From the NCBI RefSeq assembly GCF_041381155.1, contig NC_091134.1, forward strand, positions 41,189,338-41,253,337: a DNA stretch of 64,000 nucleotides, written 5' to 3'. The stretch's first letter is position 1, and the number at the start of each line of letters is the position of its first letter. The position numbers were made by a program, and so were the translations under genes. This DNA is from Argopecten irradians (taxonomy: Eukaryota; Mollusca; Bivalvia; Pectinida; Pectinidae). Shown in pieces: positions 1 through 11,011 of this stretch. A model generated the notes under the pieces. The model was given only the letters and a program-made list of their open reading frames with translations. It did no database searches and was not told the DNA's origin.

Positions 1-794
1 TGTGTACTTCAGTAGAGGCTGTACTGTACAGTATATAATTACCAAACTCACATTTACATTTTAAAAATATATAATCCGTTTTGGTCAAGGTATCATACGC
101 ATAACTCTGTTGGTTATAAAGTAATAACCTTTGTAAATCGGAAATGAAATTAATCGAAAGAATATATTCCGGATTTCCCCCTCGCTATCACTTTAAAATT
201 AGAATACGTTTTATAACATCCGGTTAAAACCAGCGCGAGTTCAAGTCGAAGACGTACGTGACAGGCTGGTGGAGATAATGGTAACTTTTGTTATATTTAA
301 ACTCTTTGAATTGGTTTTGACAATAACTTATTTCCATTGTATAAAAGTGTCTATTGATGACATCCACAGATTAGCTCTGCATGTGTAAAGTTAGCCCAAT
401 GAACACGTCTAAAAGTACAATGTTAGACAAGCCCTACATGTACATACCGAATATTATTGTCTAAACGAACTGGCGAAATTAGGTACTTACGCATGGTGCT
501 GAAAGCTAAATATTTTTTCTATAAATCAATTAATCAAATGATGATTGTAAATAATCTATTAAAATAAAAGCTTCAAAACGTATTATGTATAAGGGGAAAT
601 AACTCTAGGAATTGACGTGTAGGCTAATACAATGTATCTTTTGTCACAATCAATGATTTATAAGTAAGAAGATTTGTCACTGGGGTTTTTAGACGAATAC
701 ATAGGGAGCGCTGTTGTGTTTGTGCACTGACCATGACGTTCGGCGACTGATTATCCTTTGATATCTGCAGGTGCAACCCTTGATGTACTGTTGT
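1..794. other. Upstream flank of GTF2E1, no gene seen
   Basis: AT-rich sequence with no supported coding exon. A slightly GC-richer patch at about 225-280 ends in ATG followed by a GTAACT donor-like site. It could be a non-coding first exon of GTF2E1 spliced to an acceptor near 2128-2132, but nothing confirms transcription. Confidence 0.3.
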
Positions 795-1290
795 GGGACA
801 TAAGGTTTTCCTCACTGTTGTTTTTTCGCTGTATCCTATGTGTTTTCACTTTTTCTTTTGAAATATTCCAGGAAATCCTTATCTCATTTATTGATAGATT
901 TTCACCAAATTTGGCATACTTAGAGAGCTAGAATTGTCTACACTTTCAGCTCATAATATTTTCAAATTTTTTCTGGTGCTTCATTTTCAAAATATCATTA
1001 TTTTGGTGCACTGCTTAATTTTAAATTTTATGATGTCATTTCCCTCTTTGTACTTTCAAAAATGGCAACGAAAAAGTTTTGCTTTCTAATGAAATGCTGT
1101 TTTCTCAAAAAGTGGGAAACAGATAATTGCGCAAATATTATAAGCTGAAAATGTAGACAATTTTCTATAAGTATGCCAAATTCGATTGAATTCCATCAAT
1201 AGATGAGATCAGGAAATTTAAAGAAAAAAGGTAAAAATACATAGAATGTATTGGGGAAAAAAAAACAACAGTGACGAATACTTATGTCCC
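795..1290. mobile_element. Long-arm foldback (MITE-like) element
   Basis: About 500 bp that folds back on itself. The left end starts GGGACATAAG (795-804) and the right end is its exact complement (1281-1290). Beyond the ends, arms of roughly 200 bp keep pairing with scattered mismatches: CACTGTTGTTTTTT, then ATCTCAT.TATTGAT, then AATTTGGCATACTTA, then TTGTCTACA.TTTCAGCT. No open frame and no clear target-site duplication, so it is a non-autonomous foldback element of unknown superfamily. The arm mismatches suggest it is not recent. Confidence 0.75.
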
Positions 1291-2127
1291 CTGACTCTCT
1301 TAATTTCGAAGGGAGTTGTCATTTCATGAACTGTTTATTTTCTTTATTGAAGATTTAAGACATTTCTTCTAAATCTTCCATCCTTAAACAAAATACTAGA
1401 CATCGTAAAAATTATTAAGCTTTTCATTGGTGTTTATTTTGACCGGATAAGACAAGTATTTGTTGAGAAAAAATGGTTTTTATTCTCGATCCAATAGGCG
1501 TCTCGCGTGATGTTTAGTAGTGTAAAGAGACAGTGAAAAATCCTTCTCACTTATCAATTCTTATCACAACTATGAATATAAATTCATAAGAAGATCACAT
1601 TGGACATATATATATATACCGTACATTCTGTACTACCTTAGCCTAATTTTCAATATTGAATACATGAATTGATTTATTCTAGAATTAGATAAATGAATTG
1701 AATAAAACTAGTGTACATACAATGTATGTATACAAATTGTAAATATTAAAGCTCAATTTCTATTTTATTATCAAAATGACAAAAGAAATGTTATAAATAC
1801 TCAATATACTGGCATGATATACATACTATGTAAAATCAAGGGCAATAACTCTTGCAGTATGATAACTGTAAACCAACATATTTGTGTGTGGTCGAATTTC
1901 GCGAGCAATAAGAAATAACAAAAATAAATCCCCACAAAAAAATGCTTTGCATATTTAGAATCAGCTTTCAAGTTAGAACCATATGATTATAAAACGTGAA
2001 AAAATTAGGCCTGAAAATGTGAAATTATGTCGCCGCGAAAAAACAGTATTTTAATATTTAGCCATTAGCCTGAAAACAAAGGTCAGGAGGCTGAAATAAT
2101 AAGGTTTGACTGTATTTAACGTTTTTT
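1291..2127. other. AT-rich flank, nothing coding seen
   Basis: No exon, RNA gene or clear repeat recognised. Short TA runs occur near 1605-1620. A pyrimidine tract followed by CAG at about 2120-2132 is a plausible acceptor for a GTF2E1 5' UTR exon. Confidence 0.3.
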
Positions 2128-2143
2128 GTCAGATCTAAAGACC

Positions 2144-2170
2144 ATGATTTGTTGGACGAAGACTCATTGA
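2144..2170 (+). promoter_or_regulatory. Short upstream ORF before GTF2E1
   Basis: An ATG at 2144 opens eight codons and stops at 2168-2170, 30 bases before the GTF2E1 start. It lies in the presumed 5' UTR, after the acceptor-like CAG at about 2130. Such uORFs often damp translation; whether this one is on the mRNA is not known. Confidence 0.35.
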
Positions 2171-2200
2171 ATCACATCGTCTTTAAAAAAGATATCAATC

Positions 2201-5200
2201 ATGAATGAGCCGGACATCTTAACGGAGGTCCCAGAGACATTGAAGCGCCTGGCACGATTGATAGCCAGAGGTTTCTACAGTATGGAACATGCCATTGTGA
2301 TAGACTTATTGGTGCGCAACCCATGTATGAAGGAAGATGATATAGCAGAGCTACTGAAATTTGACCGTAAACATTTACGAGCATTGCTTAATACCTTGAA
2401 AAACGAAAAAAATTGTCAAAATGAGAATGAAAGTTGAGACAGATGCTGAAGGTAAAAGCACAAGACATAATTATTATTTCATTGGTTATCAGGTATTTGT
2501 AAATGTAGTGAAATACAAACTTGATCATGTTCGACGGAAAATTGAAATGGAAGAAAGGGACAATACAAGTAGGGCATCATTCAAATGTCCTTCATGTTGC
2601 AAATCCTACACAGATTTAGAAGCTGATCAACTGTTTGACTTCATGAGCCAGACATTTAGGTGTACATTCTGTGAGTGTGAGGTGGAGGAAGATGAAAGTG
2701 CCATGCCAAAGAAAGATGCTCGGACTTTGTTGGCAAAGTTTAATGAACAGATCCAATCAGTATTTGACTTGTTGAGGGAGTGTGATGATATCAAGCTAGC
2801 ACCAGAATTAATGGAGCCGGAACCAACAGATATCAAGCATCTTAAAAGGTCAGTTGTCAATTTGATTTGCCTGTGTATTTTTCTTTCAAAACTGGATTTC
2901 TATTGTCAAACTTTGTATGAAACTTAGCAAGAGTCATACAATCCATTATTACATCATGTATAATCACTATATATGATTATATTAAATTAAAGACTTTGTA
3001 ATCTTTAATGTTTTCTTGTTGTCTTAAACCATTTCCTGCCCTTAACGCCTTATCAAGACAAATTAGTTTTGATGATATATCAGTAAATTTATAGTTCTAG
3101 ATCTGTTATCAATACTTTCAACTACAATCTGTATTATACTGTTTTAATCATGAAAAAATCATAATCAAGCTTTGATAAAGTAGGGATTTTATTATTTAAA
3201 AGTTCATTACTTGACTCATTATTTCCACTACAGCAGTCACAGCACAAACAAACCATCATCTAGTAATAAGGATGGTGAGTCACGGACTTGGTCTGGGGAT
3301 GCAACTCGCGGCACAGGGTTTGGTTATACCGACATGGAGAGCAATGTAACCATTACCATGGATACGGAGGAAGAGGCTCAGAAACGAGACAAACAGAAAA
3401 TCAAGGATCGGCCAGAATGGATGGTCAAGAGTACAGTCCAAACCACACCTGCTCCTGAGGTTATAGACATGGTAAGTTATTAAATTCTATATTACCAAGT
3501 GTAATTAAGTATTTTTTCACAGTATTTTTCCCTTTGTAGCAGGACAGAAAAATATATTTTCAGTCCTGCTACCAATCACACTCTCTTATGAAGTGGATTT
3601 CAAATTGTTACTTTCCTAATAAGGGCTGTTCCAGCAAAACATATATGGCACCCAGGGAAGGCACTTTAAAAAATAGTATGTGCCATGGTGGGTTCAAAAT
3701 AAAATCAATTCTGTGCCAGGGTGGAGTTTCAATAAAATCACTTCTATGGATGGGTCGATCTGAAGCATTTGTAACCTCTTGAAATAAAATGCAAAATTTG
3801 TGTTTTATAATGTTTCTGTCAGTCATCCTGACTACAAAAATAACTGTTGAGAAAAATGTTAATTTCTTTCTATATTAATGGGTTGTTCATCTTCAATAAA
3901 AAAAAGTTTTATTTTCTGAATATTTTAATTTAATAATGACAGAATATTTATCTAAAACATATTATATTCAATAGAATATTTATCTAAAACATATTATATT
4001 CAATCAAACTTGGCAATGGTACAGAGAAACAATGGATTAGTTTTTGGATCAATAGATCTTTATTTAGATTTACTGGTATAAAGTCGAGGAAAAGTGGCAT
4101 TTCATAAGCTAAGTGTGAATGTCCAGATGTCTACGTATACATTATTGTACTCTTGCATTACCCTTGTGCAACACTTCGGTATCTTTAGCAGATTTTCAGG
4201 AGTTCTAGGAAGATTGTACCTTTGTACAAATTTAGTTATAGATGCAGCACATCAAACAATAGTTCACTGCACCATTTACGGCGCAATTTTGTCCAAGGAC
4301 TCTTCAGTGATGCTAGAAATTAAAATATGTAAATCCAAAAAGATGTTGGAGCAAAACAAAAAATTAGATCGCTTCTATGCCATAGTCTCGTTCACCAAAA
4401 AAGAGATATGTGGAGGGGTCAACAAAATTGAAAATCGCTTCTATCTGTGGGTCTCCCAATTTCAAAGTGCCTTCCCTCCTACCATACATGTTTTTCTGGA
4501 ACAGCCCTAAGAAATAGTGAGATCAACACATGTACAACTACTGTAAATGTATTAACATCTATAAGCATCAGTTATAGTCCATTGATACTTTGTATATACC
4601 CAGCCCATGAAATGGAGTATGGAGAGTGGGGATGCATATGGTGTTACCGGTGTTGATATATTGAGGCGATACATTTACACTTGCTGATATTATACAAATA
4701 CAATATTCATTCATTATATTATATTTAATTATCTATCTGATTTGTTACCTGCAGCCAGATAGGATGGATGTTGCCGGGCCATCTGGAGTGGAACTTCCTA
4801 AACACCCTAATACCAATGAGATTGAGACATTGTTGATCATACACGAGAAGAAGAGGAGTGGTCCCCCCTTACCTGGGGCGTCAGGTATTCCGGGAGCTGA
4901 GAGCAGTTCAAGTAGTGACTCTGAGGATGAGAGACCAAACAAACCAAAACAACAACAACAACAACTGGTAATGAAAAAAGTTATTTGCATGTATAACGAA
5001 AAGCACATACTTTATATTGATAAAGGGTGGTTGATGAATTAACTGCAGGCAACATGAACATCATTAAATCAACTCAAATACATGTAGTGAAAAACCAGGG
5101 TACTACAATGTTGGGAGTCATAAGGCCATTTGTACTTTTCAAGTTATCTAAGTAAAAGAGTTTCATGTGGTGTCAATTCCATTCTACCACAATAATTTAT

Positions 5201-5509
5201 TGATTAAGGAAAGGTATAGGAAAGTTAACTGCATTAATAAATTACAGACAAATAGAAAGTTTATGTTTGCTTCTGTCTGCTCAGCATTGATGCACAGTAA
5301 CATATTCCATAGCCTGTAAATCTGTTTTCTGTTATACAGTGGAGGAGATGGAAACTGATGATGAAGAAGCTATTCCAATGGTCAGTGTTGGTGGTGAATC
5401 TGTTCCTTATCACGAGGTCACGGGTGATATGGTGGCTAATATGTCTGCTACAGAGAAGGCAGAATATATAAGGATAGGGCAAGAAATGTACCAGGATATG
5501 TATGAATGA
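2201..5509 (+). CDS. GTF2E1: General transcription factor IIE subunit 1 (TFIIE alpha)
   Basis: TFIIE-alpha joins the RNA polymerase II pre-initiation complex in the nucleus and helps recruit and regulate TFIIH. Exons: 2201-2848, 3234-3471, 4755-4967, about 5340-5509. The product begins [19 protein letters not shown], matching the human N terminus, and this fixes the start. In order: the winged-helix domain ([13 protein letters not shown]), the C4 zinc ribbon (FKCPSCC...[14 protein letters not shown]), the [15 protein letters not shown] segment, a poly-Ser/poly-Gln acidic linker, and the conserved tail ([18 protein letters not shown]). Two oddities. The reading frame shifts by one base at a run of seven A (2406-2412), exactly where the human protein is continuous. 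The exon 3 end (phase 0) also does not fit the exon 4 start, which needs phase 1. Both may be indel errors; a microexon could explain the second. The family assignment is very secure. Confidence 0.95.
3622..4508. mobile_element. TIR element in GTF2E1 intron 2
   Basis: The ends are inverted copies: AGGGCTGTTCCAGCAAAACAT at the left and its complement (with A for C) at the right, extending with mismatches into a GGCACTTT motif. About 890 bp. The 138-residue open frame at 4094-4510 resembles no family I know and overlaps the terminal repeat, so I treat the element as non-coding. Target-site duplication unclear. It sits wholly between exons 2 and 3. Confidence 0.7.
3941..4004. repeat. 32-bp tandem duplication
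   Basis: Two identical, adjacent 32-base copies beginning AGAATATTTATC (3941-3972 and 3973-4004), inside the intronic TIR element. Confidence 0.9.
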
Positions 5510-5830
5510 TTTTATAGTTAGTGTAGGACAGCGGATATGCTAGAGATGTATGTGGCGAGGGTAGACTAGGATAGAACTCCTGTGAGTGATGTATGAGAGG
5601 AGATGTGAAAGGATATGTGTGAATGATGTATGTAGCCAGACTGGGACAGGGGATGTCTAGGACATTATGAGCGAAGTAGAACAGATGTCTAGGACAAGTA
5701 TGACATGTATGAGTGGTAAAGGCCAAGAGATGTGAAAGGATATGTATAAGTGATGTCTGTGGTCAGTCTAGAATAAGAGATATCCAAGAACATTTATGAG
5801 TCAGTCAAGGACATTTGTCAGTAATGTATT

Positions 5831-6018
5831 CTGCATTTGCACATTACAGTGTTATCGTCCCTTTCGGGTTATTATTGATTGTGTTGTCATATTGTTGTGA
5901 GCGTAACGTCATACATTTGGGGGAAAAAACAAGTCAATTGTGCTCATAGAATAATGACGTTACAATGGATTACCTACCTGCAAGGGAGCTAACTCTGTAA
6001 TATTGTGCAAAGACGGAA
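5831..6018. mobile_element. Short inverted-repeat element, copy 1
   Basis: Left part reads TTTGCACATTACAGTGTTA. The right part is roughly its complement (TAACTCTGTAATATTGTGCAAA), preceded by CCTACCTGCAAGGGAGC. A better preserved relative lies at 58637-58787 in a SPAG17 intron, so this is a dispersed MITE family. This copy is in the GTF2E1 3' UTR. Confidence 0.7.
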
Positions 6019-6486
6019 AAGTAGAACAATTAAGTTTTCCATTTCAAAATATTTTATTAAATCATTCGATTAGAACTAATGATGACTGATGGTTCTGGTC
6101 TGTGGTCTAGGACAGGATATTTGAAGATGTTTCTGTCTTGCAAAAGAGATATACTTATATTGGGATACATGTGTATTCATGTATGAACAATTTCTGATAT
6201 TGGTCTATGACCATCCTCGTTGATGAGTTACTATCATTTTTCATACCCATCTCTGGAATGTGTCATAGCAAAACTGAAAGCAGTTCATCAGGAGACCAAT
6301 CACAGGCATGCAGTCTGCAGAGTCATCATTTATAGATTATGTAGATATCTAGAGTGATGACCAACTTCAAAGCAATACAGTCAAGTTTGAAGTACAGTGT
6401 ACCGCTATTTGATTCTTTTGATGTATATCAAAGGACTACACTATCTGTCTCATCTGATGTCACACTCAGTCTTCAGTTTTGCTCTG

Positions 6487-6542
6487 TCATATCCCAGGGG
6501 TGGATATAACGACAGTAATAGTAACTCCTGTAATGTCGAGGA
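6487..6542 (+). repeat. Short dispersed repeat (TCGAGGATGG family), copy 1
   Basis: CCCAGGGGTGGAT at 6494 onward, then a stretch ending TAACTCCTGTAATGTCGAGG and ATGG. Closely resembles 42421-42476 and, in reverse, 9322-9350. Confidence 0.55.
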
Positions 6543-7069
6543 TGGTCTAGGTTTTTATGCAGAGTAAAATTTATGTGGCGTGGATCTTCTATTTTGAAAA
6601 GATAAAAGAAATGTTAAGCTTTCAACGATTGATGAAGTGAAGTGTAGACGATGTCTGTACGTTTATTGAGGGATAAATGTTGTCATGCATTTGACAAGTA
6701 TCAGAACATTATTTGATGGATGTTGTTGTTCATGTTTGTAAGGTAAAGTTTTGTATTTATTTCTTTATATTTTATATATTTTCTGGTAAATAAACAAAAA
6801 ATATTTACCTTATTTTCGTCTTCTTGTCTCATTTCTGTGGTCGACTCTTAATAGGTTATTTTGGGAGATTTTCTTTTCCTGACAACTTCTCTTTGTATCG
6901 GAGTTATCTTCCTTTCACGTACGCGTTAACGTTGGAAGCCAATTACACAAGAATGCCGTTTCCCGCCCGCATTCATCAAAACGAGGGAGATTTTAGTGGT
7001 GGTTGCCTATCATATTTTGTTTCCATGCAGTAAAAGCTAATGTTAACTTTTTCTTTTCAACTTACCGTA

Positions 7070-7375
7070 TTAAGGCCCACTACCTTTTCAAAACAAAATA
7101 ACAATGATAAAACTATAAATTACATAATATCGATGGCCTAACATCGAGGTTACAATACCAAACAAATGAAAGTTTTGCCGTCTGGCGCAATGCTCGTGAT
7201 AGTCAACTAACGCTCGATAATTAGGGCGAAGGCGCGCGGGAAACTAACATTTAATTGAATTATTCAGAAGGTGATAAGTCCTTGTAATTTTTGATTCTCT
7301 ACAAAATTATCAGTCTCGTTTTACATACCCATTTTAAAAATCAAAAGCCGTTTCGGAAAGGTTGTGGACCTTTAA
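7070..7375. mobile_element. TTAA-flanked MITE
   Basis: 306 bp bounded by TTAA at both ends (7070-7073, 7372-7375), with inverted ends GGCCCACTACCTTTTC and GAAAGGTTGTGGACC. TTAA duplications are typical of piggyBac-like and Kolobok elements; which of these cannot be told. No coding capacity. Confidence 0.8.
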
Positions 7376-7654
7376 TAAATTTTCGGACTCTTGCTAAAAC
7401 CTTCAACTGTTCAAAAGAATTTGTCGTCCATTATGTCTAGAGAGAACTCACTTGGAAATTTCTGTGTGGGTTCCCATGAAGGGTGTCTTGTGTTTGCACG
7501 CTTGTCCCATTGGAGTACATATATACTATTACTATTGGCAATGCCTATCTTATTGGTGGTTTTGAACCTATCTACAAAGTCCGCCCTTAGTCGGTAGTCT
7601 GGATATGATATTTTTTTTCTATTGTCTTGATGTACGTCTTTCTTTAACGATTTG

Positions 7655-7770
7655 GTTTTATTAGTTCGCATCTTATTAACGCCAGTGTCATGTAAGGACG
7701 TGCCAGATTTGTGGATTGAGGAAAACCGGAGTACCCGGAAAAAAACCAACGATAAGATTCACCACTAGAT
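7655..7770 (-). repeat. SINE-like fragment
   Basis: Read on the minus strand it carries TTTTTTTCCGGGTACTCCGG followed by TTTTCCTC, then GGCACGTCCTTACATGAC. This combination is common in tRNA-derived SINEs of molluscs. The GTCATGTAAGGACG part recurs at 27613-27629. No tRNA head is visible, so it is a fragment. Confidence 0.5.
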
Positions 7771-7963
7771 TATTGGTATTTCCACAACAGTCAAAAACAG
7801 CTCTAGTGGCATCAGTTTTACTGTAAGATGTACAAAGTTTGCATGAATTTTTCGTTTTTGTTGCACTTTGGCTGGTCCCGAGGAGAGCCAAACAATATGT
7901 CCGTTACTTAGCTCCTACATACCAGATACCTATATAGTATGAGGATGTTTCCAAAATTTAATT

Positions 7964-8962
7964 AAGGATGTATTCTGAGGTTTCAGTCCCGTTGAAGTCT
8001 CGTTTCGACAAAAAACAAAGAAGTTATGAGATTTTCAAATATAATTTATCAATATCTGTAGCAAGTTGCCAGTTGCAAATTTTGTCAAAAATTACATTTC
8101 TATTTTTAGTAGATTTTTTTATACGGGGATTTTAAGAAATGGCCAATTTGGCGGCCATTTTGAAATTGTGTCTTTTTTCGCTTTGAGTAGAGCCACAGTT
8201 TTACCATTTTTTAATGAAATTGTTTTCACTTAAATCATCACTGCGCTAGCATTTGTAGCTATATCGAGCTAATTTTTAGCTCGCCTATTCGAAGGTGGTA
8301 ATTAAAATAATGAGCATTAATGCGTGAAATGATACACTTTTGTCATTTTATTTTTACATTTATTGGTATTTTGAGCACTTTTATTTTTTACGCTAAAATA
8401 TTGAAAAATAACAAATATTCAAATGGGGCAAAAAAGTAAGCACACGGACCCCCCATTTTTATGCCTGATTTAGAAAGAACAACCCATTCCCTATTGATAT
8501 GCAAAATAGTAACAAAAGTTTAATACCAGAACCTTTTCTATAAACGGTTAAATTTTGCAAAAATGGCTGAAAATGGTGCATTTTGTAGCTCAAAATTAAG
8601 GGGTAGGGGTAGCATATGTTGTTATTCTGTGAAAAAATATGAGTCTTATTAATCAAAACTGGTATATTTTTAAAGAAGACCACTGTGAAATAAATTCTAC
8701 AAAGATCCATACATATCAAACACCTCATGAGGGAATTATGGCTTTAATCTCTTGTGTATGTGGTCAAAACGGCAAAATTCCCATAAAATTCAGTATTTTG
8801 TCAACTAGGTATCTTTGAGTGACAATAGCTCAAAAACGATCACACGGACATATGTTTTTTCTTCCATTTTCTTTTATGGTATGAACTCCTTTTTCCAAAA
8901 ATCTGTATGAGAAAAAAAGTTTAATACAAGAAAATTTTGACTTCTCAGAGGAGTACATCCTT
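7964..8962. mobile_element. 1 kb TIR element
   Basis: The left end AAGGATGTATTC.TGAG and the right end CTCAGAGGAGTACATCCTT are inverted versions of each other. The interior is non-coding and rich in short T and A runs. Flanking TTAA/TTAG may be target sequence. Unclassified. Confidence 0.6.
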
Positions 8963-9321
8963 AGTTAGTGACTATTTTGTGTCAACATTGTTCAAACTGG
9001 AGTTAGGATGTTTCTTTTGTAAGGAAAGCTATCGGCCTTTTCAACGATACTAAGATAAACCTGCATATCTGTGGAGTAAATTTATCATCACGCCAGATTT
9101 TCCTTCATTTCCCTCTTTTTTTTTACAGATGTGTAAATTAGATCTCTAAAACATCTAAAATTATTCAGATTCTCGGATCCTTGTGGTCCGGTGTTACCGA
9201 GTATAAACAAGATGGGACCACTGTTTTAAAGTTGATGTGTTTCAAATAATCAAATACGCAAATTCAAAACAACAAAAACTGCAGTTTGAAAGTATTGCTT
9301 GTATTCGTCCATGTGTACTCT

Positions 9322-9350
9322 CCATCCTCGACAGAACCCTGGAGTAACTC
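9322..9350 (-). repeat. Short dispersed repeat, copy 2 (reverse)
   Basis: On the minus strand reads GAGTTACTCCAGGGTTCTGT then CGAGGATGG. Matches the core of copies at 6487-6542 and 42421-42476. Confidence 0.45.
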
Positions 9351-10525
9351 TTGGCCCACTTGACTCTAGATCTCCTCTCAATCTCTCCAAAGTACGCTCG
9401 ATGTGCAACGTATACGGTGCTCTTCGATAAGCTACAACACAATGTATGTTGTCCTCTTAATACATGTAACTGCATATTATACATAAATATTCATAAGTAT
9501 GTTTGCTTTTTTATGTAAAATACAATGTTATATTTTGATTGTAATGCAATAAAGTAAATAGAGTGATATTGTTTTTTGAGGGAATGAGACTCTTCTCGGA
9601 ACAAAATTATAATTACACGTAGATCGAACAATATACACTGTACTATATAGGTTTCCTGTTCCCGTTTTTCTTGGCGATAACAGTATATACTAATATTAAT
9701 TAAACTTTCCATGTAACACAAACGGATGTGCCGTATGCTGTTTCAATTAGTGCACTTACATTATCGTCACATAAGCACGACAGCTTGTTTTATCAGACCA
9801 CATCACACGAACAGATCAAGTGTTAGTAAAGTATCCATACTTAGCATGTAATTAAAACACAGGTTGATTGTTCGTGGCTTTATAACTTATTCACAGGACT
9901 TAAAAAGTGTAGCGGGTTTCAATAAAAAAGAATTAGCCCGATTGCGAATTGAACTAACGCATGCATTCATGGTAGCCAATCTAAAAGTGTACAGTCGATA
10001 TTCAGAATAAATTCTAGACTAAGATTTGATTGTTACATGCATATGTACTCTATCAACTTGTCATTCTATTTCGTTTTGGAAAAAAAAGATCAGGCAAAAT
10101 AGCGCATTTTCTCAGTTTCATGTGGAAATAAATCCGAAAAATAAGATTTTGAAGTCATAAATAGGTTTTTTAGATTCTTCGAAACATATTTCATATAGAG
10201 CATAGTTTTACAATGTCCTTATTTTAGTGGAAAGATATTTTAATATTTTTTACTGTATTTTTTTTTCTCTCGCAAACATCTGTATACGTGTGTATATATG
10301 TGTGTGCGTATTTTCTGTGCCTATATAATTAGTTTTTTCTCTCCAGATCTAATATGTCATTACAAAACAAGTTTCTAGTATAATTCCATTGTTCAAATAA
10401 AATGTTTTAAATAGCGAAAAATAAACGTTTATGTTTCCAAGGGGTCGATAAATATTGAAATTGCATCGTTACGCATGTAATCCTTGGATTAAAGTACAGA
10501 ATGTATATAAAAAGTTAAGAAAATA

Positions 10526-10585
10526 CTGTATAATATTGAAAATTAAAAAAAAAAACTGTATAATATTGAAAATTAAAAAAAAAAA
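10526..10585. repeat. 30-bp tandem duplication
   Basis: CTGTATAATATTGAAAATTA followed by an A-run, repeated once with period 30 (starts at 10526 and 10556). Confidence 0.9.
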
Positions 10586-11011
10586 CTTTCAAGACGGCAG
10601 TTCATAATCTAGGCTTAGAACATTTCACGCATAAATTAATCACGGTATTCTTATTTTTTTAATATATATATAATTAAGTATTTAAAATGTTTTATTTAAA
10701 TATGTAAACCAAACTGTCAAATTAGTTGTGAATATTTTATAGGTCACCCGGCTCGTGCACGGTTCATTCATAACTAATCAACAATCAATGTACAAAAGAC
10801 GCTTGCATTGAAATTCGTTCCCTTCAAGCTTCTGATTGACCATGACAGTCGCACCATACTCTTGCATGTCTGGCGAACCGCCCAGAACTACCATATTTGG
10901 AACAGGTGTAACCAACCATTCAGCGGTTTACTCATCGGAAGTGAAACAAGGCCGAGATAAAAATTGTAACCGCATTCCGTTCCATTCGGTGTTTCGTAGT
11001 GCGACAAAAAC

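Larger units (their letters stand above)
5510..6811 (+). other. GTF2E1: GTF2E1 3' UTR
   Basis: Follows the TGA at 5507-5509. An AATAAA signal at 6789-6794 is the first good poly(A) signal before a change of sequence character, so the UTR is inferred to end shortly after it. GATATGT/GATGTATG-like words recur at 5490-5760, and a short inverted-repeat element is inserted at about 5831-6018. Confidence 0.55.
8963..11011. other. Intergenic and 5' flank of the LDLRAP1-like gene
   Basis: No coding exon supported. Contains a reverse copy of a short dispersed repeat (9322-9350), a 30-bp tandem duplication (10526-10585) and, from about 10780 to 11011, a GC-richer stretch that is the likely promoter and 5' UTR of the next gene. 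Confidence 0.4.

Noticed and set aside
4094-4510. 138-residue open frame in GTF2E1 intron 2
   Set aside because: It runs through the right terminal repeat of a non-coding element and shows no domain or codon bias.
9242-9484. 80-residue frame on the minus strand with charged core
   Set aside because: Contains the short dispersed TCGAGGATGG word and no recognisable domain; taken as chance.
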